A stretch of 38,254 nt of DNA from an uncultured Eubacteriales bacterium (GTDB taxonomy: Bacteria; Bacillota; Clostridia; Christensenellales; Aristaeellaceae). Under the pieces are notes generated by a model, which was given only the letters and a program-made list of their open reading frames with translations, was not told where the DNA came from and made no database searches. Positions 16,418 through 24,414 of the stretch are shown here, piece after piece. Position numbers and translations under genes: made by a program. The stretch spans positions 1 to 38,254 of the forward strand of contig CADASK010000014.1 of NCBI GenBank assembly GCA_902790495.1, in the 5' to 3' direction. Within the stretch, counting starts at the first letter, position 1, and each line of letters begins with the position of its first letter.

Positions 16418-18313
16418 TCACGATTCGCGGGTGCCGCCGCAGCAGGCCAGCAGGTGATCCAGGAAGCGGGCGGGCGCGGGGCAGTCGCGCAGGGTGTCGT
16501 CGGGCAGGGAGACGGCCTCCCGCAGCGCTGTCAGCGGCTGTCGCGGCCAGGGCCAGCCCTGCTCCAGCTGCTGCAGGAGCTGCTTGCGGTCGCGGCCCTC
16601 CACGCGTTGCAGCTCCTGCAGGCCCTCCAGCCAGGCGGCGTCGAAGGGCGCGCGGCTGTCGGTAGGCATGCCTTCGGCTTCTGTGTCCAGTTGCGGGGGC
16701 TGCAGGCGCTTGTCGTCCGCCTGGGCCGCGCGCAGATCCTCGGCGGCGCGGGCGGTGCGCCCGTCCATGGCGGTCAGGTGGCGCGAGAGGCGCTCGAGCC
16801 TGGCGCGGGCCGCGTCCACCTTAGGCATCTCCTCCGCGGTGGCGACGAGGGCGGCGCGCTCGATGCGGCGCTGGGCCTCCTCGGCCTGGGCGCGGATGCC
16901 GTCGGCTTCCTCGGCGCAGGCGGTGACCGCCTCCTGCAGCATGGCGCGCCGGCCGCGTCCGCCCAGGCGCTGGCTCAGGCCGGCCTGGGTTTCCGTCGCG
17001 GCGTTCAGGGCGTCCTGCAGCTCGTTCATCTGCTTCACGGCGGCCTCTGACTCGCTGTCGGTCATGTCGTGGCGGTGGACGATCTTCTCGCGGCCCATGC
17101 CGCTGCGCTCCATCTCGGCGCGCACCAGGGCCAGCTGGCCCGCCAGCTCCAGCACCTCGCGGTACTGCTTCTCCGCCTCGCTCCGGGCCGCCTGCAGCCG
17201 GTCGGCGTCGCGCAGGGGCAGGGGCAGCGCCCTGCACAGCTGCGCCATCCAGGCGGTGTAGCTCCGTCCCAGACGCATGGCGGCGAGCAGGGCTTCCCGG
17301 TCCTCCTCGCGGGCCTCGGGCGTCTGCTTGCGCTCCAGGCCGAACCACGCGCCGTACCAGCCGGTGAGGCGGTCGCGCAGCCAGTTCGGGCTGGCGATCA
17401 TGCGGACGGCGGGCTCGCCGTACTCGGCCAGCAGCAGGTAGGCGGCCCGCAGCGCGCGTTCACAGCCGAAGCGCCAGCGCGGACCCTCGCTCTCGCCTAA
17501 GAGACTCCAGCGGAAGGCACCCTCGGGCGCGGCAAACAGCCTCGCGCCGCCCTCGCCGGCCAGCAGACCCGCCACGGCCCGGGCCGCCAGCAGGTGCACG
17601 AGATGGGCGGAGGGGCCTTCGCTCTCCGCCTCGCGGTAATCCTGGGGCAGGCCGATCATCCACAGCCGCTGGGCGGGAGCCCCCCGCGTGAGCAGGGTGG
17701 ATTTGCACAGACCGGCGTCGTCCCCCTGGGTGACGGGCAGCAGTACCACCGCGCCCACGGAGGGGCTGTCCCCGGCGCGGCGGCGGATCACCTCAGCGAT
17801 CTCCATCAGCGACGCGCCGGCGCTTCCCTCACACAGACTGCCGCAGAGGATGACCGTCTCGCTGTCCGGCCGTTCCTCGAGCCGCTGCAGGGCGTCGCCG
17901 AGGGCGCCGGTGGGCGGAGCGGCCAGCAGCGCCTTCCAGGTGAGGGCGGAGGCGGCGGGGGTGCCGCTGAGGCCGGGCTGCTCCTGGGCGTTCGCGTCCA
18001 GGAGGGCGTTGAGCAGCAGGCTGTCGTCGGGCTCCCGGCGCAGGGACGCCGGGGTCACACCGGCCCCGGTCTCGGGATAGGCGCAGATGGACAGGCGGGG
18101 GCCGAAGCCCTCGTGGACCTCGTTCCCAAAGCCCTCGCGCACCAGGGAGTAGTCCTCGACCAGGGTCTGCAGGCGCAGGGCGGACGCCTCGGGAACGCCG
18201 ATCAGGGTGAAGCGCAGGCGATCCGCGCCGATCAGCCCCACCGCGCACATGTGCGCCACGGCTTCCGCACAGCAGGCGCCCGCCTGTCCGAAGACCATCA
18301 GGGTTCCGTTCAT
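16418..18313 (-). CDS. Tubulin/FtsZ-like protein with C-terminal coiled coil, unknown function
   Basis: A 631-residue cytosolic protein. The N-terminus reads LMVFGQAGACCAEAV (residues 5-19), like the T1 loop of tubulin-family GTPases, and VILCGSLCEGSAGASLMEI (154-172) lies where the GGGTGSG (T4) loop would be, in degenerate form. Between and after these are alternating strands (LRFTLIGVP, VGAVVLLPV, LWMIGLP), then a helical region, and a heptad-rich charged coiled coil at about 370-560. The ATG at 18313 follows AGGACAGGAG; the 41-codon extension upstream enters the galE terminator and is rejected. First gene of the run leading to feoAB. An alternative is a Rossmann-type protein that only resembles tubulin; the family call is an inference. 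Confidence 0.65.
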   Translation of the reverse strand: MNGTLMVFGQAGACCAEAVAHMCAVGLIGADRLRFTLIGVPEASALRLQTLVEDYSLVREGFGNEVHEGFGPRLSICAYPETGAGVTPASLRREPDDSLLLNALLDANAQEQPGLSGTPAASALTWKALLAAPPTGALGDALQRLEERPDSETVILCGSLCEGSAGASLMEIAEVIRRRAGDSPSVGAVVLLPVTQGDDAGLCKSTLLTRGAPAQRLWMIGLPQDYREAESEGPSAHLVHLLAARAVAGLLAGEGGARLFAAPEGAFRWSLLGESEGPRWRFGCERALRAAYLLLAEYGEPAVRMIASPNWLRDRLTGWYGAWFGLERKQTPEAREEDREALLAAMRLGRSYTAWMAQLCRALPLPLRDADRLQAARSEAEKQYREVLELAGQLALVRAEMERSGMGREKIVHRHDMTDSESEAAVKQMNELQDALNAATETQAGLSQRLGGRGRRAMLQEAVTACAEEADGIRAQAEEAQRRIERAALVATAEEMPKVDAARARLERLSRHLTAMDGRTARAAEDLRAAQADDKRLQPPQLDTEAEGMPTDSRAPFDAAWLEGLQELQRVEGRDRKQLLQQLEQGWPWPRQPLTALREAVSLPDDTLRDCPAPARFLDHLLACCGGTRES

Positions 18314-18343
18314 GGCTCCTGTCCTTTCTGTGTTTTCATTGAT

Positions 18344-18375
18344 AAAAGCGCGACGGCTTCTCACAGCCGCCGCGC
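18344..18375 (-). terminator. Rho-independent terminator after galE
   Basis: On the minus strand an 11-bp stem (GCGCGGCGGCT with AGCCGTCGCGC, one G-U pair) is followed by TTTTAT. It lies six bases after galE and only 30 bases before the tubulin-like gene, leaving almost no room for a separate promoter between them. Confidence 0.75.
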
Positions 18376-18381
18376 GGAAAT

Positions 18382-19398
18382 TCAGCCCTTGTATCCGTTG
18401 GGATTCATGGTCTGCCAGCGCCAGGCGTCGCGGCACATGTCCTCCAGGTTGCGCTCGGCTTTCCAGCCCAGCAGGGCCTCCGCCTTGGCGGGGTCGGCAT
18501 AGCAGGCGTCCACGTCGCCGGGGCGGCGGTCGGTGATCACATAGGGCACCTTCACGCCGTTGGCCTTCTCGAAGGCGTTCACGATATCCAGCACGCTGTA
18601 GCCGATGCCCGTGCCGAGGTTGATGATCTCGCAGCCGGTGTGCTGAGCGGCGTAGGCGCAGGCGTCCACGTGACCCTTGGCCAGATCCACCACGTGGATG
18701 TAGTCGCGCACGCCGGTGCCGTCGTGGGTCGCGTAGTCGTTACCGAACACCGAGAGGTGATCCAGCTGGCCCGCGGCCACCTTGGTGATGTAGGGCATCA
18801 GGTTGTTGGGGATGCCGTTGGGGTTCTCGCCGATGCGGCCGCTCTCGTGGGCGCCGATGGGGTTGAAGTACCGCAGCAGCACCACGCTCCACTCGGGGTC
18901 GGCCTCGACGATGCCGCCCAGGATCTTCTCGATCATGTACTTCGTCCAGCCGTAGGGGTTGGTACAGCCCTTGCAGAACATGTCCTCGCGCAGCGGCACC
19001 TCGTCCGGCACGCCGTACACGGTGGCGGAGGAGGAGAAGACGATGCGCTTCACCCCGTGGCGCTCCATGGTCTCGCAGAGGGTGAGGGTGGAGTCGAGGT
19101 TGTTGCGGTAGTAGCGCAGGGGCTGATGCACGCTTTCGCCGACGGCCTTCAGTCCGGCAAAGTGGATCACGGCGTCGATCTCGTTCTCGCTGAAAATGCG
19201 CTCCATCGCCTCAGCGTCGCACACGTCGGCGGTGTAGCTCTTCACGGGCATGCCGCCCAGCTCCTCCACACGGCGAAGGGCTTCGGGCTGGCTGTTGACG
19301 TAGTTATCCACGACGATGACGTGATGGCCTGCTTTCATCAGCTCCACGCAGGTGTGCGAGCCGATGAAGCCCGCGCCGCCGGTTGTCAGAATGTTCAT
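18382..19398 (-). CDS. galE: UDP-glucose 4-epimerase
   Basis: A 338-residue cytosolic short-chain dehydrogenase-type enzyme that interconverts UDP-glucose and UDP-galactose. Seen: NAD-binding ILTTGGAGFIGSHTC at the N-terminus, FAGLKAVGES, the catalytic Ser region FSSSATVYG, the YGWTKYMIE (YxxxK) active site, and the substrate segment GTGVRDYIHVVDLA. Normal length. The start at 19398 has GGGAGG upstream; a longer frame to 19452 is not supported. It follows the nucleotidyltransferase gene by 81 bases and is the last gene of the polysaccharide-precursor operon. Confidence 0.96.
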   Translation of the reverse strand: MNILTTGGAGFIGSHTCVELMKAGHHVIVVDNYVNSQPEALRRVEELGGMPVKSYTADVCDAEAMERIFSENEIDAVIHFAGLKAVGESVHQPLRYYRNNLDSTLTLCETMERHGVKRIVFSSSATVYGVPDEVPLREDMFCKGCTNPYGWTKYMIEKILGGIVEADPEWSVVLLRYFNPIGAHESGRIGENPNGIPNNLMPYITKVAAGQLDHLSVFGNDYATHDGTGVRDYIHVVDLAKGHVDACAYAAQHTGCEIINLGTGIGYSVLDIVNAFEKANGVKVPYVITDRRPGDVDACYADPAKAEALLGWKAERNLEDMCRDAWRWQTMNPNGYKG

Positions 19399-19479
19399 GA
19401 TGGATGTATCCTCCCATACAATGCTTTGCGAGGGTTCAGCGCCCGCAGGCACGCCGCCTTATTCAGCAGACTGTTGATT

Positions 19480-20382
19480 TTAGAGTCTCTCCGGATACGC
19501 GCCGGCGTCGTGGAGCTTCTTGAGCTCGGCGGCGACGGTGGCCTTGTCCTCGCGGTAGGTCACGCCGAACCACACGGCGTGGGTGTTCAGCACGTCCACC
19601 GTGAGGTGCTCCTCGTGCATCAGCTGGTCGACCAGGGTCGGCAGCACGTACTCGCACTTGAGGGGGTTGTCGTGCTCCTCGCGCAGGAAGCGCGTGAGGT
19701 ACTTCTCCGCCGCGGGGAAGAAGCCGGGCGTGAAGCCCCAGAAGTTCATGCTCACAGGCGCGTCGGGATCCAGCGCCACGCCCTCGTCGCTGCCGGCGTA
19801 GTCGCGGATGCCGCCCTGGCCGTCGGGCTTGATCTTGTAGGTCTCCGTGACCTTTACCAGATGGCGGTTTTCGTCCACCTCGCACACGCCGCGGGTCACC
19901 GTACCGTTTTCGGAGACGGTGTTCTTCAGATCGTAGGCGACCATGGAGGCGGCCAGCTCCTGACCGGCCATCCCGTGCAGGGACGCGGCCATGGCGGTGA
20001 AGGCGTCCTTGCCGTAGTAGTCGTCGGCGTTGATCACGGCGAAGGGCTCGTGGATCACGTCCCTGGCGCAGAGCACGGCGTGCACCGTGCCGTAGGGCTT
20101 GGTGCGGCCCTCCGGCGGCACAAAGCCGTCCGGCAGGCTGTCGTACTCCTGGAAGGCGTAGGCCACGTTCGCCTTGGCGGCGATCTTGTCGCCGATCTTC
20201 TCGCGGAAGAGCGTCTCCATGCTCTTCTTGATGACGAACACAACCTTGTCGAAGCCGGCTTCGAGGGCGTCGTGGATGGAGTATTCCATCAGAATCTCGC
20301 CGTTGGGGCCGATGCCGTCGATCTGTTTGTTGCCGCCGTAGCGCGAGCCAAGGCCGGCGGCCATGATCAGCAGAGTTGTCAT
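19480..20382 (-). CDS. Sugar-phosphate nucleotidyltransferase family protein
   Basis: A 300-residue protein of the nucleotidyltransferase fold (GlmU/RmlA/GalU-like). The signature LLIMAAGLGSRYGGNKQ is at the N-terminus, the metal-binding Asp pair in AVINADDYYG at about residue 110, and the product-site region SMNFWGFTPGFF further on. No left-handed beta-helix acetyltransferase domain is present. The start at 20382 has AGGAG upstream. It lies between a sugar-lipid phosphotransferase and galE, so it probably makes a nucleotide sugar for surface polysaccharide; which sugar and nucleotide is not determinable. It differs from classical GalU in length and motif detail. Confidence 0.85.
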   Translation of the reverse strand: MTTLLIMAAGLGSRYGGNKQIDGIGPNGEILMEYSIHDALEAGFDKVVFVIKKSMETLFREKIGDKIAAKANVAYAFQEYDSLPDGFVPPEGRTKPYGTVHAVLCARDVIHEPFAVINADDYYGKDAFTAMAASLHGMAGQELAASMVAYDLKNTVSENGTVTRGVCEVDENRHLVKVTETYKIKPDGQGGIRDYAGSDEGVALDPDAPVSMNFWGFTPGFFPAAEKYLTRFLREEHDNPLKCEYVLPTLVDQLMHEEHLTVDVLNTHAVWFGVTYREDKATVAAELKKLHDAGAYPERL

Positions 20383-20401
20383 AGTTAAGTCTCCTAATCT
20401 A

Positions 20402-21763
20402 TTATTTCTCAAACCCTTCGGTAGAGTCCTTTTTGAAGATCACCGTGAAGGTGCGGAACAGCAGCCGCACGTCGCTCCAGAGGGAGAAGCTCTCGATGTA
20501 CATCAGGTCGAGCATCAACTTGTCCTCGGGGGTCGTGTTGTATTTGCCCTCGATCTGGGCGTAGCCGGTCAGGCCGGCCTTCATCTTTTCGCGGTAGACG
20601 AAGGTGGGCAGCTCCATCTTGTATTTCTCCACGTTGGCCAGCATCTCAGGCCGCGGCCCCACCAGGGTCATGTCGCCCAGGAGGATGTTCCAGAACTGAG
20701 GCAGCTCGTCCAGCCGGGTGCGCCTGAGGAACGCGCCCACCTTCGTGATGCGGTCGTCGTCGGTGGTGGCGGAGTGCTCCGGCTCGCCGGTCTGCACGCG
20801 CATGGTGCGGAACTTGTGGATGGTGAAGGGATGGCCGCCCACCGTCATGCGCTTCTGCTTGAAGATGGCGGGCCCGCCGTCCTCCGCGTGCACCGCGATG
20901 GCGATGGCCAGCAGCACGGGGGAGAGCACGATGAGCACCAGCGCGGAGATGAAGATGTCCATCAGCCGCTTCACGATGCGCTGGGAGAGCGTCATCTTGT
21001 GGTAGTCCATCTCCAGGAAGGGCGCGTCGTCCACCACCATGGGCGCGGAGGAGGAGAGCATGATGTCCTGCAGCTGGGCCTTGCAGAGCACGTCCCGGTG
21101 CAGGTCATAGCAGGTTTTCAGGAGCGACATGCGCCGCGCGTCCGGCACGTCCGACATCACGACGATCTCGGCCCGGTCGATGCGCTTGTCAAGATCAGCC
21201 TCATCCGCGAGGGCGACGTCCGTCACCTTCCACTGCAGGGCGTAGCGGTCCAGCTTGCGCTGGATAGGCGCGCGCTCCTCCGCCGAGCCGAGCACCAGCA
21301 GGCAGCGGCGCGGGGGATAGAGGTGGAAATACAGCTTGTTGCCCCAGCGCACCATCAGCACGATCCACACGCACTGGGCGATGAGGGTCAGCAGCAGCCA
21401 CAGGGCGTCCACGCCGAAAAGCCGCAGATGGGCGTAGCGGTTCTCGTTCACGTTCATGATCTGCAGCTGGAGGTAGGTGACCAGATCCACGCAGACCACG
21501 GCCAGCGCCATGCTGGAGATGATGGGCTTGTTCTTCTTGCGCCCCACATCGTAGCCGCCGTAGACCGCCTTCATCGCCAGGGTCATCGCCGACCAGGTCA
21601 GGGCGGTGGTGGCCAGGGTACGGCTCAGGTGCCGCAGCGGCCAGTTCTGGATGCTCATCAGTCCGAAAAAGAGCAGCGTCAGCCCGGCGTAGGCCAGAAA
21701 TCGCATCAGACCCACCAGAAGCTCCTCCCGGTGGCGCGTGATCCGCTGCCATGGTGTGCGCAT
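20402..21763 (-). CDS. Undecaprenyl-phosphate sugar phosphotransferase (WcaJ/EpsL-like)
   Basis: A 453-residue membrane enzyme that starts exopolysaccharide or capsule repeat units by moving a sugar-1-phosphate onto undecaprenyl phosphate. Seen: four N-terminal membrane helices (FLAYAGLTLLFFGLM to LWLLLTLIAQCVWIVLMV), a middle Rossmann-like domain, a fifth membrane segment (FISALVLIVLSPVLLAIAIAV), and the catalytic domain with KQKRMTVGGHPFTIHKFRTM, LRRTRLDELPQFWNIL and DMTLVGPRPEM. The start at 21763 lies 43 bases from a consensus promoter. No flippase, polymerase or glycosyltransferase genes are next to it, so the polysaccharide cluster is incomplete in this window. Confidence 0.94.
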   Translation of the reverse strand: MRTPWQRITRHREELLVGLMRFLAYAGLTLLFFGLMSIQNWPLRHLSRTLATTALTWSAMTLAMKAVYGGYDVGRKKNKPIISSMALAVVCVDLVTYLQLQIMNVNENRYAHLRLFGVDALWLLLTLIAQCVWIVLMVRWGNKLYFHLYPPRRCLLVLGSAEERAPIQRKLDRYALQWKVTDVALADEADLDKRIDRAEIVVMSDVPDARRMSLLKTCYDLHRDVLCKAQLQDIMLSSSAPMVVDDAPFLEMDYHKMTLSQRIVKRLMDIFISALVLIVLSPVLLAIAIAVHAEDGGPAIFKQKRMTVGGHPFTIHKFRTMRVQTGEPEHSATTDDDRITKVGAFLRRTRLDELPQFWNILLGDMTLVGPRPEMLANVEKYKMELPTFVYREKMKAGLTGYAQIEGKYNTTPEDKLMLDLMYIESFSLWSDVRLLFRTFTVIFKKDSTEGFEK

Positions 21764-21805
21764 GGATGGCCTTACCCCTTTCCGTTATGCTCATCGTCCG
21801 CAACG

Positions 21806-21834
21806 ATGATACCACGGGCGGCGGGACGTGTCAA
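21806..21834 (-). promoter_or_regulatory. Sigma-70 promoter of the sugar phosphotransferase operon
   Basis: Minus-strand -35 TTGACA (21829-21834), 17-base spacer and -10 TATCAT (21806-21811). The predicted leader is about 36 bases. The site is in the short gap after the XRE gene. Confidence 0.8.
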
Positions 21835-21855
21835 GGAAGCGCGGGCCCTTCGGGC

Positions 21856-22452
21856 TTATCTGCCGCCGATGAGGTTGCCCAGCAGATCCTCCAGCGCGCC
21901 GCCGATCTGGCCGGCCATGCCGCCGCTGCCGAGGATGTCGTCCACCAGGCTGTCCGCCTCGCCGCGGAGCACCTTGACGGCGGCCTTCTTCTGGTTGCCG
22001 GTGGCCGCGCGGTAGAGCTCCACCAGCTTGCGCTCGGCGGCGGTCACCTTCATGGTGCTGTCCGCGTTGGCGGGCGTCTTCGGTGCGGCTGTCTTGGTGG
22101 CAGCCGTTTTTGTGGCGGATGTCTTCTTGGCCGTGGATTTGGCCGGGGCCGCTTTCGCCGTGGACTTGGCCGGGGCTGTCTTCGCCGCGGCCGTCCGGGT
22201 GGAGGACAGGGCCGCGCCGAGCACGGTCTGTGTGGGCGCGCGGGAGGCCTCCAGCAGCGAGGCCTGGGTCACGCCGGTGGCCTTCGCGATGCGCTTGAGC
22301 TGATCCTGGGTGAGGGTGTCCTCGCCGCGCTCTGCCTTGCTGATCTGCGCGGCGGTCAGGCCGCCGCCGGCCTTCTTCGCCAGGGCCGCCTGGGTCAGAC
22401 CCGCGTCGGTGCGGGCCTGCTTGAGCAGGGTGCCGAGCTTGGTGCTTGCCAT
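21856..22452 (-). CDS. XRE-family HTH protein with histone-H1-like Ala/Lys linker
   Basis: A 198-residue DNA-binding protein. Residues 6-68 form a Cro/C1-type HTH (LLKQARTDAGLTQAALAKKA, then ISKAERGEDTLTQDQLKRIA). Residues 84-130 are a low-complexity tail of repeated AAKTAPAKSTAK-like units rich in Lys, Ala, Pro and Thr, resembling eukaryotic H1 or bacterial HU/H1-like tails. The C-terminal part (134-198) is helical and ends in a Gly-rich segment GSGGMAGQIGGALEDLLG. The start at 22452 has AAGGAGG upstream; the extension to 22587 lies in the GNAT gene. Likely the last gene of the lspA-rluD-GNAT operon. Target genes unknown. Confidence 0.85.
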   Translation of the reverse strand: MASTKLGTLLKQARTDAGLTQAALAKKAGGGLTAAQISKAERGEDTLTQDQLKRIAKATGVTQASLLEASRAPTQTVLGAALSSTRTAAAKTAPAKSTAKAAPAKSTAKKTSATKTAATKTAAPKTPANADSTMKVTAAERKLVELYRAATGNQKKAAVKVLRGEADSLVDDILGSGGMAGQIGGALEDLLGNLIGGR

Positions 22453-22507
22453 GATGGTACGCCTCCTTATGCTGTCCTTGGGGTATTCATGCGTGCGGGG
22501 CAGGCTC

Positions 22508-22987
22508 TCAGAGCAGCCTTTCCTCGCAGAAATAGCTGTGTCCGTACATGAAGCAGCTCCCGACGATGCGGAAGCCGCAGGCGGCATAGGTCTTCATCGC
22601 GGCGGGGTTCTGATCGCTGACCAGCAGGCGGGCGGCCTGAATGCCCCGCTCCCGCAGGATGGGCAGCAGGGCTTCGACCAGCTGGGCGGCAAGGCCCTGT
22701 CCCTGGTGATCCCGGGCGACGGCCACGCGAGTGATGCACACCGAGCGCAGGCTGCGGTCGACCGGGCAGTCGGTCAGCAGCACGTCGTCCTCCTCGGTCG
22801 AGATGGACGCGACGATGCGGCCCTCCTCCATGAAGGCCCAGGCGCAGGCCCGGGCGATATCGTCCAGCACGTTCTCCATGGCGGGATAGTCTTTGTCCCA
22901 GACGCTGCCGGGCGTGCCCTTCACGCTCTCGTAGAAGCTGAGCAGGGCTTCGGCATCCCCGGGCTGTAAAAGCTGCAGCTGCATCAT
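22508..22987 (-). CDS. GNAT family N-acetyltransferase
   Basis: A 159-residue acetyl-CoA-dependent transferase. The acetyl-CoA-binding motif A is seen as VCITRVAVARDHQGQGLAAQLVEAL (V...R-x-x-GQG-x-A), with the preceding strands VASISTEEDDVLL and the following QAARLLVSDQNPAAMKTYAACGF typical of motif B. The start may be ATG at 22987 or the adjacent ATG at 22984; GGAGGTGA upstream fits both. It begins four bases after the rluD stop. The acceptor substrate cannot be predicted. Confidence 0.9.
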   Translation of the reverse strand: MMQLQLLQPGDAEALLSFYESVKGTPGSVWDKDYPAMENVLDDIARACAWAFMEEGRIVASISTEEDDVLLTDCPVDRSLRSVCITRVAVARDHQGQGLAAQLVEALLPILRERGIQAARLLVSDQNPAAMKTYAACGFRIVGSCFMYGHSYFCEERLL

Positions 22988-22991
22988 CCCG

Positions 22992-23939
22992 TCACCTCCG
23001 ATCGGCCGGCGCGGGCACGGGCGCGTCCGCCGCGTCCTCCTGCAGGCCGGCCTTCTTCAGACCGGCGCGGAAGGCCTCCGGCACCGGGGCCGTGAAGGTC
23101 ATCCGCTCGCCTGTGACCGGATGGTCGAAGGCGAGGGAGTATGCGTGCAGCATCAGCCGAGGCATGGGCAGCGCGCGGCCTGAGCCGTAAATCGGATCGC
23201 CCAGCACCGGGTGGCCGATGGATAGCATGTGCACGCGGATCTGGTGGGTGCGGCCGGTCAGGATGTGCACGTCCAGCAGGGTGCAGCCGCGGCCCTCCGC
23301 CAGCTTGGTCCACTCGGTCTGGGCGCTGCGGCCCTGGGGATCGATGGCCATGCGCTGGCGGTCCTTCTTGCTGCGGGCGATGGGCTGGTCGATGAAGCCG
23401 CGCTCCTGGGCCATGGTGCCGGAGACCAGGGCGCGGTAGTGCTTCTCCATGGTGCGCGCGGCCAGCTGGGCGCTGAGGCTGAGCTGGGCGGCGTCGGTCT
23501 TGGCGATCAGGAGCAGGCCGGAGGTGTCCTTGTCCAGGCGGTGGAGGATGCCGGGCCGCTCCTCGCCGCCGATGCTGCCGAGGCTGTCCAGCCGGTAGAG
23601 CAGGGCGTTGACGAGGGTGCCGTCCTCATGACCCGGGGCTGGGTGCACTACCATGCCGCAGGGCTTGTGGACCAGGGCCAGGGCGTCGTCCTCGTAGAGG
23701 ATCTCCAGGGGAATATCTTGGGCCTCGGGCTTGGCGGGCTTAGGCGCGGGCACCCGCAGCTCCACCACCGCGCCGGGCTTCGGCTTCGCGCCGGCCTTGG
23801 TCTCGGGTTTGCTGTCCACCAGGCACAGGCCCTGCTCCATCAGCCTGGCCACGCGGCTGCGCGTCAGGCCGGTCTCCCCGGCCAGGAAGGTATCCAGTCG
23901 CTGACCGTCGGCGGTCAGGCGATACAGCTGTTCATCCAT
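22992..23939 (-). CDS. rluD: RluA/RluD-family 23S rRNA pseudouridine synthase
   Basis: A 315-residue RNA-modifying enzyme. Residues 1-70 form an S4 RNA-binding domain (LDTFLAGETGLTRSRVARLMEQG). The catalytic domain shows ILYEDDALALVHKPCGMVVHP and the active-site Asp in GILHRLDKDTSGLLLIA (about residue 140), then ILTGRTHQIRVHM. It overlaps lspA by eight bases; lspA-rluD adjacency is widespread in Bacillota. RluD target sites (23S helix 69) are assigned by family only; RluC or a general RluA member is possible. Confidence 0.93.
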   Translation of the reverse strand: MDEQLYRLTADGQRLDTFLAGETGLTRSRVARLMEQGLCLVDSKPETKAGAKPKPGAVVELRVPAPKPAKPEAQDIPLEILYEDDALALVHKPCGMVVHPAPGHEDGTLVNALLYRLDSLGSIGGEERPGILHRLDKDTSGLLLIAKTDAAQLSLSAQLAARTMEKHYRALVSGTMAQERGFIDQPIARSKKDRQRMAIDPQGRSAQTEWTKLAEGRGCTLLDVHILTGRTHQIRVHMLSIGHPVLGDPIYGSGRALPMPRLMLHAYSLAFDHPVTGERMTFTAPVPEAFRAGLKKAGLQEDAADAPVPAPADRR

Positions 23940-24414
23940 GAGGTTTCTCTTTCGTGTGTGGGTCGGAAGCCTTGTCCCAGGCTTGGGGGTGCAGCAGCAG
24001 GGAGAGGGTCACCAGGGCGATGCCGATCACCAGCAGGGCGTCGGCCAGGTTGAACACGGCGAAGCGCACGAACAGCGGCTCGATCCAGTCCGTCACGCTG
24101 CCCTGCCAGAGGCGGTCGATCAGGTTGCTGACGGCTCCGCCCCAGGCGAGGGCCGCGCCGGTGCCGCCGAGGCGGTCGGCAGGGCGGTCCCGCAGGAGCC
24201 AGAGGGCCGCGAGAATCAGCGCGGCGGTCAGCAGCGTCACCAGCCAGGGCGCGCCGCTGAGGAGGCTGAAGGCGATGCCCGTGTTCTCGGTGTGCCGCGC
24301 CTGGAAAAGCCCCGGCAGCAGTGCCAGGGGAGCGCTCAGGCTGCGCGCCCAAACCTTGGTCAGCTGATCCACCGCGATGACGGCCAGGGCAAGCAAGAAA
24401 CGTCTGCGGCTCAT
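23932..24414 (-). CDS. lspA: Lipoprotein signal peptidase (signal peptidase II)
   Basis: A 160-residue membrane aspartic protease that cleaves signal peptides from lipid-modified prolipoproteins. Seen: the N-terminal helix LALAVIAVDQLTKVWA with the family DQLTK motif, the NTGIAFSLLSG segment, the first catalytic Asp in GGAVSNLIDRL and the second in FAVFNLADALLVIG. Four membrane helices, normal length. The start overlaps the stop of the DMT transporter gene (ATGA). Its presence shows the organism makes lipoproteins, although both ABC binding proteins in the window lack a lipobox. Confidence 0.95.
   Translation of the reverse strand: MSRRRFLLALAVIAVDQLTKVWARSLSAPLALLPGLFQARHTENTGIAFSLLSGAPWLVTLLTAALILAALWLLRDRPADRLGGTGAALAWGGAVSNLIDRLWQGSVTDWIEPLFVRFAVFNLADALLVIGIALVTLSLLLHPQAWDKASDPHTKEKPHG

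Noticed and set aside
21836-21855. Terminator directly after the XRE gene (GCCC-GAA-GGGC)
   Set aside because: The stem is only four pairs and no U tract follows.
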